Position numbers and translations under genes: made by a program. The notes below the pieces were generated by a model. It made no database searches, was not told the DNA's origin, and saw only the letters and a list, made by a program, of their open reading frames with translations. 16,835 bases of DNA, taken from an uncultured Actinomycetes bacterium (GTDB lineage: Bacteria; Actinomycetota; Actinomycetes; Nanopelagicales; Nanopelagicaceae). Shown piece by piece: positions 1 to 7,597 of this stretch. The stretch spans positions 1-16,835 of the forward strand of contig CALMJB010000029.1 in NCBI GenBank assembly GCA_937864205.1. The letters are read 5' to 3'. Every line of letters begins with the position of its first letter. The first letter of the stretch is position 1.

Positions 1-170
1 TACATCGAGAAACAATTGGAACTTGTTCGTTACTTGGCGCGGCGACTTTTGCGCTGCTTGAGCCTACGAGCCTTCCAATTTCAATAAGTGGAGTAATAGC
101 AGGTTGTGTGGTGATTGGATTTCGGGCGATTTCAATCAAATATAAATTGAATTTGCCCAAAGTTAATTAG
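1..170 (+). CDS. TRIC-type cation channel / UPF0126 protein, C-terminal end (partial)
   Basis: Reading from base 3, an open frame of 55 codons runs to a TAG at 168-170; the 5' part lies outside the window. The fragment contains a glycine-rich hydrophobic stretch and then a second hydrophobic helix (SGVIAGCVVIGFRAISI). It ends in a short basic tail with LNLPK. That ending, an Arg-containing last helix followed by a Leu-Pro motif, is typical of the UPF0126/TRIC (YicG-like) family of small membrane proteins built from two glycine-rich repeats. Family members are thought to conduct monovalent cations, but the bacterial role is not settled. The gene converges on tgt and their ends overlap by 8 bp. 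The assignment rests on about 55 residues, so it is moderately sure. Confidence 0.55.
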   Translation, partial: HRETIGTCSLLGAATFALLEPTSLPISISGVIAGCVVIGFRAISIKYKLNLPKVN

Positions 171-1383
171 ATTTATTTTCTAAATATCTTCCTAAAAACT
201 CAGTTTTAAATTCAAAAAACTCATTTTTCTCAATTGCGGTGCGCATCTGGTTCACCAAGTTGATGATGAAAAATTCATTATGAATTGTTGCCAATGTCGC
301 TGCCACCATTTCCTTAGCGCGGAACAAATGACATATATAAGCGCGGCTGTAATTTTTACAGGTGTAACAGTTGCAACCGGCTTGAATCGGTTCAAAATCT
401 CGTTTGTATGGCGCATTTGAAACATTGAAGCGACCACGATCGGTGTAGACCGAACTTGTTCTCGCTTGTCTTGATGCGGAAACACAGTCAAAGGTATCGG
501 CACCGTTTTCCACTCCGATAAATAAGTCTTCGGGTTCACCGATACCTAGAAAATGGCGGGGTTTATCTTCAGGTAATTCCTGATTTACCCAACCAAGAAT
601 TTCGCGCATCATGTTCTTATCAACCGCTCCACCTATGCCGAAACCGTCGAATTTGATTCCATCCTCTTCCATTTCACTCAAATCTTTAGCGGCTTTGCGG
701 CGCAGATCTTCATGTTGCGCACCTTGAATAACCGCAAACAATGCTTGGTATGGTTTTTCTTTTCTAGCTTTAGTCAAACGGGAATGTTCTGCCAAACATC
801 TAATTGCCCAACGCCTAGTTCTTTCTAAAGATTTAATTTGATAATTTTTCGTATCCATTAACGTGGTTAATTCATCAAAAGCAAACATGATGTCGGCACC
901 AAGTTGATGTTGAACCTGCATCGAAATTTCCGGAGTGAATCTATGTTCAGAACCATCCAAATGAGATTTGAATGTGACGCCATCATCATCAACTTTTGCC
1001 AAACGATCTTTTTTATGTGCAACCACTTCTTCTGGTTCTAAATCTTCAGTCATGGCAATAACTTTTTTAAATCCAGCGCCAAGTGACATGACTTGGAACC
1101 CACCTGAATCAGTGAAAGTTGGTTTATCCCAATTCATGAATTTTGATAAACCACCAGCTTCATCAATGACTTCTGAACCCGGTTGTAAATAAAGATGATA
1201 TGCATTTGCCAAGATTGCTTGCGCGCCAAGTTCTGCCATTGAATCTGGCAGAACTCCTTTTACAGATGCTTTTGTACCAACTGGAATAAAAGCCGGAGTT
1301 TTAATTTCGCCATGTGGTGTTTTAATTACGCCAGTTCTGCCTAAGCGACCTTCAAGGTTTTTCTCAGTTTTAAAAGCAAACAT
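163..1383 (-). CDS. tgt: tRNA-guanine (queuine) transglycosylase
   Basis: Exchanges guanine 34 in GUN anticodons for a queuine precursor in the cytoplasm, the key step of queuosine tRNA modification. Numbering from the upstream TTG (1401), the sequence shows DSGGFQ with the catalytic Asp98, QGA and GIGG motifs, and FDCV with the nucleophile candidate Asp305. The zinc site is Cys343, Cys345, Cys348 and His374. The spacings Asp305 to Cys343 (38) and Cys348 to His374 (26) match characterised bacterial enzymes. The usual PTR after FDCV is replaced by SASR. An acidic insertion at about 119-150 is longer than in Gram-negative enzymes. I chose the ATG at 1381-1383; the upstream TTG would add six residues, and neither has a clear Shine-Dalgarno. 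No other queuosine gene is nearby. Confidence 0.93.
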   Translation of the reverse strand: MFAFKTEKNLEGRLGRTGVIKTPHGEIKTPAFIPVGTKASVKGVLPDSMAELGAQAILANAYHLYLQPGSEVIDEAGGLSKFMNWDKPTFTDSGGFQVMSLGAGFKKVIAMTEDLEPEEVVAHKKDRLAKVDDDGVTFKSHLDGSEHRFTPEISMQVQHQLGADIMFAFDELTTLMDTKNYQIKSLERTRRWAIRCLAEHSRLTKARKEKPYQALFAVIQGAQHEDLRRKAAKDLSEMEEDGIKFDGFGIGGAVDKNMMREILGWVNQELPEDKPRHFLGIGEPEDLFIGVENGADTFDCVSASRQARTSSVYTDRGRFNVSNAPYKRDFEPIQAGCNCYTCKNYSRAYICHLFRAKEMVAATLATIHNEFFIINLVNQMRTAIEKNEFFEFKTEFLGRYLENKSN

Positions 1384-1437
1384 CGTGGTCAAGTAAATCA
1401 ATGAAAACGGATAAGTGGGAATTTTGATTTTTTAACA

Positions 1438-1465
1438 TTGTTATCGGTTTGTTATTTCCTATTAA
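1438..1465 (+). promoter_or_regulatory. candidate promoter of the peptide transporter operon
   Basis: TTGTTA at 1438-1443 and TATTAA at 1460-1465 are separated by 16 bp, close to a housekeeping sigma factor arrangement. It points toward the transporter genes and would start RNA near 1472, giving a leader of about 113 nt. The leader can form a 5-bp hairpin (CCTGA/TCAGG around 1469-1485) and a second weak one (TATTG/CAATA around 1548-1562). I recognise no known riboswitch in it. The call is based only on the sequence match. Confidence 0.35.
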
Positions 1466-1584
1466 GAGCCTGATTTGAACTCAGGGGTACTAATTTTCCT
1501 GCTTTTCAGATACCTTTGCTCCTCTAACTGGCGAGTAAGTCAGCATTTATTGATAACCAATAGTGATCAAATTCGGGAGGAAAG

Positions 1585-2574
1585 TTGTCTAAACCTTCAG
1601 AGGTTTTGGAGAAAGAACCAACCTCGGCTTCCAATTTTAAAGATCAGGTAGAACTACGTTCACCAAAACAAATTGCGTGGGCAAGATTTAAGAGAAATAA
1701 AGTTGCTATTGCCAGTGGATTAGTCGCATTGTTTTTTGTTGCCTGCGCATTTTTGGCACCAGTTATTTGTGGAATATTAAATTTAAGTCCAACTAAGACT
1801 TATCCAGAAACGCTAGATGAATTCGGCATGCCAATAGGGGCAATCGGTGGAATTAGTGCGGCACACCCGCTGGGAGTCGAACCTGGTGTAGGTCGTGATT
1901 TGCTAGCCATGTTGCTATACGGATCGCGGATTTCATTCACAGTTGCACTCGTAACAAGTGTTACTTCAATTGGAATGGGTATGTTGATTGGAATTGCCTC
2001 GGGTTATTTCAAGGGTAAATTTGATGCAACGGTAGGAAGATTTTCAGATTTTCTTTTAGCCTTTCCAGCTACTTTCATGATTGTTGCGCTTTCACTTCCG
2101 CTAACTCAACGGGTTGAAGCACTTAATATTGCAAAAGATAATGGCGCCAGAATTGTTGTATTAATTACCTTCTTCGTATTTTTTGGCTGGATGGGCTTTG
2201 CTAGGTTAATTCGTTCACAAGCACTCAGCATGAGAGAGCGAGATTTTGTAATGGCCGCTCAAGCATTAGGTGCATCAAATTGGCGAATTATTTCTAAAGA
2301 ATTGCTGCCAAATCTTTGGCCAACCGCAATCGTTTTCTTGTCCTTATCTCTGCCCGGATTTCTCTCTGCGGAATCGGTATTTTCATTTTTAGGCGTTGGC
2401 GTACAAGCTCCAGCATCAACTTGGGGATTGGTCCTAGCTGACGCGATTACATATTGGAAGGAAGTTCCCAGTTATTTATTGATTCCATCCGGGATGTTAA
2501 TTGTTGTTGTTTTATCACTAAATTTGTTAGGCGATGGCGTCCGGGATGCCTTAGATCCAAAGGGTGATCGATGA
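1585..2574 (+). CDS. dppC: peptide ABC transporter permease, DppC/OppC type
   Basis: One of the two membrane subunits of a peptide importer. After a hydrophilic N-terminus comes the OppC-type N-terminal segment with the first membrane helix at about 40-62. The periplasmic stretch HPLGVEPGVGRD at 94-105 is the family's HPLGTDxxGRD motif. Five further helices follow. The EAA loop that docks on the ATPases is at about 221-243 (FVMAAQALGASNWRIISKEL), and the protein ends with the characteristic GDGVRDALDP. The length of 329 residues is ordinary. Translation starts at TTG 1585, set by GGGAGG at 1575-1580. It is the first gene of the operon, which is odd because the binding protein usually comes first. 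Its stop overlaps the start of a 46-codon ORF in an ATGA arrangement. Confidence 0.9.
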   Translation: MSKPSEVLEKEPTSASNFKDQVELRSPKQIAWARFKRNKVAIASGLVALFFVACAFLAPVICGILNLSPTKTYPETLDEFGMPIGAIGGISAAHPLGVEPGVGRDLLAMLLYGSRISFTVALVTSVTSIGMGMLIGIASGYFKGKFDATVGRFSDFLLAFPATFMIVALSLPLTQRVEALNIAKDNGARIVVLITFFVFFGWMGFARLIRSQALSMRERDFVMAAQALGASNWRIISKELLPNLWPTAIVFLSLSLPGFLSAESVFSFLGVGVQAPASTWGLVLADAITYWKEVPSYLLIPSGMLIVVVLSLNLLGDGVRDALDPKGDR

Positions 2575-2711
2575 GAAGCCAAAAAATAGATTTCCGTAGC
2601 AATACGGTTTTCCATTCAACAATGGATAAAGCCAAATCAAAGTCAGATAGTGTTTTGCGCGCGCAAGCATTAACTGCAGGTTTGGTGCTGTACCCCGAAT
2701 TACAAAAGTAA
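2571..2711 (+). CDS. putative translationally coupled small ORF (46 aa)
   Basis: An ATG at 2571-2573 overlaps the dppC stop (ATGA) and opens a 46-codon frame ending in TAA at 2709-2711, 24 nt before the binding-protein ATG. The peptide is hydrophilic and basic over its first two thirds (MRSQKIDF, then DKAKSKSD) and ends in a short hydrophobic segment, LTAGLVLYPELQK. It shows no signal peptide and I recognise no domain. In favour of a real gene are the stop-start overlap, the same device used at dppB-dppD, and the fact that it fills most of an otherwise unexplained 161-bp gap inside a tightly packed operon. Against it are its shortness, lack of a Shine-Dalgarno of its own and unknown conservation. 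It may be a leftover of a decayed gene. Confidence 0.33.
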   Translation: MRSQKIDFRSNTVFHSTMDKAKSKSDSVLRAQALTAGLVLYPELQK

Positions 2712-2717
2712 TTTGGG
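2694..2717 (+). promoter_or_regulatory. 10-bp hairpin just upstream of the binding-protein gene
   Basis: CCCGAATTAC at 2694-2703 pairs with GTAATTTGGG at 2708-2717 around an AAAA loop, with one G-U pair. It covers the end of the small ORF and stops 8 nt before the AGGAGG of the next gene. There is no T-tract, so it is not a standard terminator. It could block decay from the 5' side after processing and so raise binding-protein mRNA, as known for other ABC operons. That function is inferred. Confidence 0.45.
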
Positions 2718-2735
2718 ATATAACTAGGAGGATAA

Positions 2736-4478
2736 ATGTCTCTTAAGAAATCGACAGTTCGTCGTTTCCTTGCATCAGGTGCTGCGCTTGCATTAGCAGT
2801 ATCAGGTGTAATCGTAAGCGCGACTGCCCCTGCAAATGCTGCCCCTACAACTGGCGGTACTTTGTATTACTTCACACACCAAGAGCAATTTGATCATGTG
2901 GATCCACAGCGTGTTTACGTTGGTCGCGATATCGCATTTTTCAATTCCTACTTGTATCGCAACCTTGTTATGTACAAGCCAGTAACTGGTCCAGCCGGCT
3001 CATCACTTGTTGGTGACCTTGCAACCAATACCGGTGTACCAAGCAACAAAGCGAAAACATGGAAGTTCACATTGCGTCCTGGCGTGACTTGGGAAGATGG
3101 TTCCGCGATTACCTGTGCTGATGTTAAGTACGGTATTTCTCGTACCTTCGCTCAAGATGTAATTACCGATGGACCAACATATGCAATCACCATGTTGGAT
3201 ATTCCAGCCGGCAAGTACAAAGGTCCATATTCGAAAGAAGGACAAGACCTTTATGACAAGGCTGTAACCTGTTCAAAAGACAACCGAACTGTAACGTTCA
3301 ACTTGTCTCGTTCAGTTGCAGACTTCAACTATGCAATGACTTATCCAGCTTTCTCACCAGTCAAGGCAACAAAAGACACCGGTGATAAGTACGATCTACG
3401 TCCATTTGCTTCTGGCCCTTACAAATTAGATACGTACAACATCAATGATGAAATGCACTTAGTACGTAATCCAAATTGGAAGAAAGCCTCTGATCCAAAC
3501 CGTAATCCTTATCCAGATGACATCCGTGTTCGATTTGGTGTCGCCGAAGATCTTCGCGACAGCATCTTCACCGATGACTCAATTAAGAATGCGGTTAACT
3601 TAGATGGTTTGAAGCCAGTTGCTAACAAAGCATTCTTCGCAAACCCAGCAAACGCTGACCGTCGCTTGAACGTATACGATCCTTATGTTCGTTACGGAGC
3701 GATGAACGTTTCAGCTGGAAAGATGGATTGCTTAGAAGTTCGCCAAGCGGTCTTCTTCGCGATCAATACACAAGCACTTATTGATCTATCAGGTGGACGT
3801 GAGTTCTATGGTGATCCAGGTGATAACCCAGTTAAACCAGTTCTTGGTTTGGACTATGCACCTACCACCGGAAATATTCACGATCCAGCTTGGAAGATCA
3901 CCGGAAATCCAGACAAGGCTAAGGAATTGTTGGCAACAGCAAAGACCAAATGCCCAACAACATATGACAAAGCAACAAACCCTGCAAAGGGAATTACTTA
4001 TGATCTATCAAATACTGCAACCAATCAAAAGGCTTCAGTATTGATCAAAGATGCTTTGACATTGGCTGGAATCAATGTGAAGTTCAACTTCATTCCATCA
4101 GGTCAGTACTACTCAACAATCGGTGACACCACCAAGCAAAGCGATATTTCCGCTGCTGGTTGGGGTGCTGACTGGGCAAATGCTTCAACAGTTATCCCAG
4201 AGTTGTTCACCAAGGAGGGTGGAGCTAACTACACCCAAAACTGGAATGACCCTGCATATGCTGCATTCAAAGCGAAATCTGACAAAGCACTAGCTGAGAC
4301 AGATCGCAAGAAGCAAGCTGCAATGTGGAAAGAACTATCACAATATGTGATGGATCAATATTGGATTATCCGTCCGATTTTCTCGAAGGGCCAATTCGTT
4401 TGGAACTCCGGAGTCGGTGGAGTCGGATATTGGGAACCACAAGGTAACTTCTTGTTTACCGCAATTTACGTAAAGTAA
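2736..4478 (+). CDS. dppA: extracellular peptide-binding protein, SBP family 5 (DppA/OppA type)
   Basis: Captures peptides outside the membrane and hands them to the permease pair. Residues 1-35 form an export signal: a basic start with a twin-arginine-like VRRFLA at 8-13, a hydrophobic core, and a cleavage site after A33-N34-A35. No lipobox cysteine is present, unlike most Gram-positive binding proteins. The mature part has family-5 hallmarks: the early NLVMYKP region, TWKFTLRPGVTWEDG, and SGPYKL around residue 230. Four mature cysteines are visible. At 580 residues it is of normal size. AGGAGG at 2726-2731 fixes the start. Codons such as AAC, TTC, ATC and CGT are used far more than in the flanking genes, which suggests high expression. 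Hairpins lie on both sides of the gene. The substrate cannot be told from sequence. Confidence 0.9.
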   Translation: MSLKKSTVRRFLASGAALALAVSGVIVSATAPANAAPTTGGTLYYFTHQEQFDHVDPQRVYVGRDIAFFNSYLYRNLVMYKPVTGPAGSSLVGDLATNTGVPSNKAKTWKFTLRPGVTWEDGSAITCADVKYGISRTFAQDVITDGPTYAITMLDIPAGKYKGPYSKEGQDLYDKAVTCSKDNRTVTFNLSRSVADFNYAMTYPAFSPVKATKDTGDKYDLRPFASGPYKLDTYNINDEMHLVRNPNWKKASDPNRNPYPDDIRVRFGVAEDLRDSIFTDDSIKNAVNLDGLKPVANKAFFANPANADRRLNVYDPYVRYGAMNVSAGKMDCLEVRQAVFFAINTQALIDLSGGREFYGDPGDNPVKPVLGLDYAPTTGNIHDPAWKITGNPDKAKELLATAKTKCPTTYDKATNPAKGITYDLSNTATNQKASVLIKDALTLAGINVKFNFIPSGQYYSTIGDTTKQSDISAAGWGADWANASTVIPELFTKEGGANYTQNWNDPAYAAFKAKSDKALAETDRKKQAAMWKELSQYVMDQYWIIRPIFSKGQFVWNSGVGGVGYWEPQGNFLFTAIYVK

Positions 4479-4489
4479 ATTAAAAGTAG

Positions 4490-4539
4490 TTTGGCGGAGT
4501 GATGATTAATTTCATCACTCCGCTAAACACATGTTTAGC
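4490..4539 (+). promoter_or_regulatory. strong intra-operon hairpin after dppA, with a competing hairpin
   Basis: Bases 4490-4505 pair with 4512-4527 to give a 16-bp stem (TTTGGCGGAGTGATGA on the left arm, one G-U pair) with a 6-nt loop, only 11 nt after the dppA stop. The following sequence is not T-rich, so full termination is unlikely. It probably protects the dppA message from 3' decay or causes partial termination, lowering expression of dppBDF relative to dppA. A second stem, GCTAAAC at 4522-4528 with GTTTAGC at 4533-4539, shares bases with the first arm, so the two cannot form together. Confidence 0.65.
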
Positions 4540-4564
4540 TAGTTAAGTAAGAAGGAGAATTTAG

Positions 4565-5566
4565 ATGTTGAAATACATCGGCAGGCGTGTGGCATACACC
4601 CTTGCAATTCTCGTTCTCATTTCACTAGTTGTGTATTTAATTTTTGATGTCCTGCCCATGGATCCGGCAAGACTTACCTGCGGAAAAACCTGTCGTCCAG
4701 ATGTGGTGGAAGCGAACCGTCATCGACTCGGTTTAGATGTTTCAGTTTGGCAACAATGGTGGAGATTCATCGTTGGATTATTTAAGGGCCGAGATTATGC
4801 TGAAGGTGTCGCGGCATTTCATTGCCCCGCACCATCATTTGGCTATTCATTTAATCGCCACGAATGTGTTTCCAAGTTAATCGGACAAGCATTTCCAGTC
4901 ACATTTTCACTTGCATTAGGCGCTTTCGTAATGTGGCTAGCACTCGGCGTTTCACTCGGAGTTTGGGCTGCTCGTAACAAAGGCAAATTTGTTGATCGCG
5001 CCAGCACAACTTTCGTTTTAGTTGGAACTTCACTTCCAACATTTATTTCTGGAATTTTGATTTTGTTATTTATAGTTGTGAAATTTAATTTGGTCAGTCC
5101 GATTGATTTAGGTAAATGGCACAATCCATTCACTGACCCGTTCGGTTGGATTAAAACTTTCTTTTTCCCTTGTTTAACTTTGGCGCTGGCATACGCGGCT
5201 TCATATACCCGATTTACTCGCTCTAACGTAATTGAGACCACCGCAGAAGATTTCATCAGAACCGCAAAAGCAAAGGGTTTAAGCGCTCGAACAATTATGC
5301 GCAAACACACATTGCGAGCAGCGCTGGCTCCGATTGTGACAATTGCCGGTCTGGATTTTGCCGGTTTATTAGGTGGCGCAATTATTACTGAAGGAATTTT
5401 CAATTTACCAGGACTTGGTAGATTATCAATCAGAGCAGTTTTACAAGATTATGACCTACCAGTAATTGTTGCTACCACATTACTTGCAGCTGCATTTGTA
5501 GTGTTCATGAATTTGATTGTAGATATTTTGTATGCATTTATAGATCCTCGTGTAAGAGTCGCATGA
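4565..5566 (+). CDS. dppB: peptide ABC transporter permease, DppB/OppB type
   Basis: Partner membrane subunit of DppC. The N-terminus MLKYIGRRVAYTLAIL leads into the first helix, as usual for the family. A large outside loop (about 31-105) follows, then five helices. The EAA loop is at about 229-251 (DFIRTAKAKGLSARTIMRKH), and near the C-terminus come GGAIITEGIFNLPGLGRL and the end motif DILYAFIDPRVR. The outside loop carries Cys39, Cys43, Cys87 and Cys101, suggesting two disulfides; this is inferred. Start ATG 4565 has AGGAG at 4553-4557. The gene overlaps dppD by 4 bp (ATGA). Length 333 is ordinary. Confidence 0.92.
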   Translation: MLKYIGRRVAYTLAILVLISLVVYLIFDVLPMDPARLTCGKTCRPDVVEANRHRLGLDVSVWQQWWRFIVGLFKGRDYAEGVAAFHCPAPSFGYSFNRHECVSKLIGQAFPVTFSLALGAFVMWLALGVSLGVWAARNKGKFVDRASTTFVLVGTSLPTFISGILILLFIVVKFNLVSPIDLGKWHNPFTDPFGWIKTFFFPCLTLALAYAASYTRFTRSNVIETTAEDFIRTAKAKGLSARTIMRKHTLRAALAPIVTIAGLDFAGLLGGAIITEGIFNLPGLGRLSIRAVLQDYDLPVIVATTLLAAAFVVFMNLIVDILYAFIDPRVRVA

Positions 5567-6585
5567 GTGCATTCTTAGAAGTTCAAAATCTTTCAGTAAG
5601 TTTTCCAACCGAAGATGGTTTGGTAAAAGCGACTAACGACATCTCGTATTCAGTAAATTTAGGTGAAACACTAGCCATTGTCGGAGAATCCGGATCGGGC
5701 AAATCGGTAACAAACTTAGCGGTAATGGGTTTGCACAACCCAGCAAAAACCGAAATTTCCGGGAAGGCGATTCTAAATTTACCAAGTGGCCCGATTGATG
5801 TTATTTCAGCGCCCGAAGAGGAAGTAAGAAAACTTCGAGGCAGCGCAATGTCGATGATTTTTCAAGATCCTATGTCATCGCTTCATCCATATTATTCAGT
5901 GGGTGATCAAATCTCTGAGGCATGGTTGCTTTATAACAAAGGCGATAAAAAAGCGGCTCGAAATCGTTCAATTGAAATGTTAGATCTTGTTGGTATTCCA
6001 GATCCTCACAAGCGAGTTGATGAATTTCCGCATCAATTTTCTGGCGGAATGCGCCAGCGAGTAATGATCGCAATGGCTTTGATTAATAATCCAAAGTTAC
6101 TGATTGCGGACGAGCCAACCACCGCATTGGATGTAACAGTTCAGTCACAAATTTTGCAATTGATAAGAGATATGCAAAAAGAATTCAACATGGCGGTCAT
6201 TCTTATTACCCATGATTTAGGTGTAGTTGCTCAAGTAGCAAATCGAGTCTGTGTCATGTATGCCGGAAAGATTGTCGAAGAGTCAACTATTGATGATATT
6301 TTCTATGACTCAACGCATCCTTATTCGATTGGTTTATTAGCTTCGATTCCGCGTGTTGATAAATATCATGGTGAGCGATTAAAGGTGATTAGTGGTCAAC
6401 CGCCATCATTGATTAATTTGCCTTCTGGCTGTTCATTTCAACCACGGTGTGAATTTGCTAAATATGTACCGGGAAATAAGTGCGGAATCGAAACGCCATC
6501 GCTTTCGCAGATTTCCACTAATCATAAAGTTAGTTGTCATTTAGATAAGACTCAGGTACAACAATTGAAGAAACAGGCCATGTAA
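5563..6585 (+). CDS. dppD: peptide ABC transporter ATPase, DppD/OppD type
   Basis: One of two different ATPases that power the importer from the cytoplasmic side. Visible motifs are Walker A GESGSGKS at 41-48, the Q-loop at Gln101, the ABC signature FSGGMRQR at 159-166, Walker B LLIADEP at 179-185 and the switch His217. After the nucleotide-binding domain comes the oligopeptide-type C-terminal extension with Cys290, Cys296, Cys307 and Cys325. In some characterised homologues such a cysteine set holds an iron-sulfur cluster; binding here is inferred. The start overlaps the dppB stop and has no Shine-Dalgarno of its own, so it is probably translated by coupling. 340 residues is normal. Confidence 0.93.
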   Translation: MSAFLEVQNLSVSFPTEDGLVKATNDISYSVNLGETLAIVGESGSGKSVTNLAVMGLHNPAKTEISGKAILNLPSGPIDVISAPEEEVRKLRGSAMSMIFQDPMSSLHPYYSVGDQISEAWLLYNKGDKKAARNRSIEMLDLVGIPDPHKRVDEFPHQFSGGMRQRVMIAMALINNPKLLIADEPTTALDVTVQSQILQLIRDMQKEFNMAVILITHDLGVVAQVANRVCVMYAGKIVEESTIDDIFYDSTHPYSIGLLASIPRVDKYHGERLKVISGQPPSLINLPSGCSFQPRCEFAKYVPGNKCGIETPSLSQISTNHKVSCHLDKTQVQQLKKQAM

Positions 6586-7577
6586 TGCGGTCAATTTCAA
6601 GTGAAGTTATTTTGGAAGCTAGAAATCTAACTAAGTATTTCAAGTCAACTGCCGGTGGCGCTTTCAATCGCCAAAAGGGTGTTGTTAAAGCGGTTGATGA
6701 TGTGACATTTGAAGTTCACAAAGGTGAAACCGTTGGTTTGGTTGGTGAATCCGGTTGCGGAAAGACGACCGTAGGTAGAACTTTGGTCAAACTTTACGAT
6801 CCAACATCTGGAGACATAATTTTTCAAGGCGAAAATATTTCAAAATTTAATCGCAAAAAAATGAAACCATTACGTTCAAAACTACAGATGATTTTTCAAG
6901 ACCCTTATTCGTCGCTTAATCCGCGACATACAGTTGGCACAATTGTTGAATCTGGATTTGATATTCATGGCGTAACGCCAGCGCAAGGGCGAAAGCAAGC
7001 AGTTCAAGAATTACTTGAACTAGTCGGCTTGAATCCCGAGCACATAAATCGCTTTCCGCATGAGTTTTCAGGTGGGCAACGTCAGAGAATTGGAATTGCT
7101 AGAGCGCTCGCATTAAAGCCAAGTTTAATTATTGCCGACGAGCCAGTTTCAGCGTTAGATGTTTCGATCCAAGCACAAGTTGTTAATCTTCTTGATGATT
7201 TACAACGCGAGCTAGGACTTTCCTATCTTTTTGTTGCACACGATTTATCGGTGGTGCAACACATTTCAGATCGAGTTGTGGTTATGTACCTTGGGAAGAT
7301 TATGGAACAGGCTGCAACAGAAGAGTTATTTACTAAGCCACGTCATCCTTACACAAAGGCATTGCTATCTGCTGTGCCAGTTCCAGATCCAAAGGTTGAG
7401 CGCACTAGAGAGCGAATAATTTTGAAAGGTGATTTACCTAGCCCTATGAATCCACCAAGCGGGTGTGTATTCAATACCCGATGCTGGAAAGCGCAAGAAA
7501 AATGTAGGGTCGAAGTTCCGGCGCTTTACGAAATTTCTCCAAAGCACCAGATTGCCTGCCACTTTCCAGAAAATTAA
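6585..7577 (+). CDS. dppF: peptide ABC transporter ATPase, DppF/OppF type
   Basis: Second ATPase of the importer, forming the heterodimer with DppD. Walker A is GESGCGKT at 54-61, followed by the Q-loop in IFQDPYSSLNPR at about 103-114, the signature FSGGQRQR at 161-168, Walker B IIADEP at 182-187 and the switch His219. The RQKGVVKAVDDVTFEV stretch at 29-44 is typical of the F subunit. The C-terminal extension repeats the four-cysteine pattern of DppD: Cys294, Cys300, Cys307 and Cys325. The start codon shares one base with the dppD stop (TAATG), implying coupling. It is the last gene of the operon and ends in an inverted repeat shared with the convergent lipoprotein gene. Length 330 is normal. 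Confidence 0.93.
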   Translation: MRSISSEVILEARNLTKYFKSTAGGAFNRQKGVVKAVDDVTFEVHKGETVGLVGESGCGKTTVGRTLVKLYDPTSGDIIFQGENISKFNRKKMKPLRSKLQMIFQDPYSSLNPRHTVGTIVESGFDIHGVTPAQGRKQAVQELLELVGLNPEHINRFPHEFSGGQRQRIGIARALALKPSLIIADEPVSALDVSIQAQVVNLLDDLQRELGLSYLFVAHDLSVVQHISDRVVVMYLGKIMEQAATEELFTKPRHPYTKALLSAVPVPDPKVERTRERIILKGDLPSPMNPPSGCVFNTRCWKAQEKCRVEVPALYEISPKHQIACHFPEN

Positions 7578-7597
7578 AGTTTTTTTACTTTAATTTT
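7570..7597. terminator. AT-rich inverted repeat between convergent genes, candidate bidirectional terminator
   Basis: AAAATTAAAGT at 7570-7580 and ACTTTAATTTT at 7587-7597 are perfect 11-base inverted repeats around a run of six T. The stem overlaps the stop codons of both dppF and the lipoprotein gene, and T-rich or A-rich sequence flanks it. Its symmetry suits termination from both sides, but the stem has only one G-C pair at each side of the loop region, so efficiency is uncertain. Confidence 0.45.

Noticed and set aside
1460..1545. Possible minus-strand tRNA, suggested by a T-arm-like CCTGAGTTCAAATCAGG
   Set aside because: The T-loop is shifted by one base relative to a true T-arm, and no acceptor stem, D-arm or anticodon arm could be matched around it.
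1402..1584. preQ1 riboswitch upstream of tgt
   Set aside because: No preQ1-I type core (GC stem with an A-rich tail pairing back into the loop) was found on the minus strand before tgt.
1563..1592. Short upstream ORF starting at GTG 1563 and overlapping the dppC start
   Set aside because: It has no Shine-Dalgarno or correctly spaced TANNNT and no telling composition. Its frame merely runs through the dppC ribosome site.
4843..5403. Minus-strand open frame of 186 codons inside dppB
   Set aside because: It lies wholly antisense to a clearly recognised permease gene, has no recognisable domain and no ribosome site of note.
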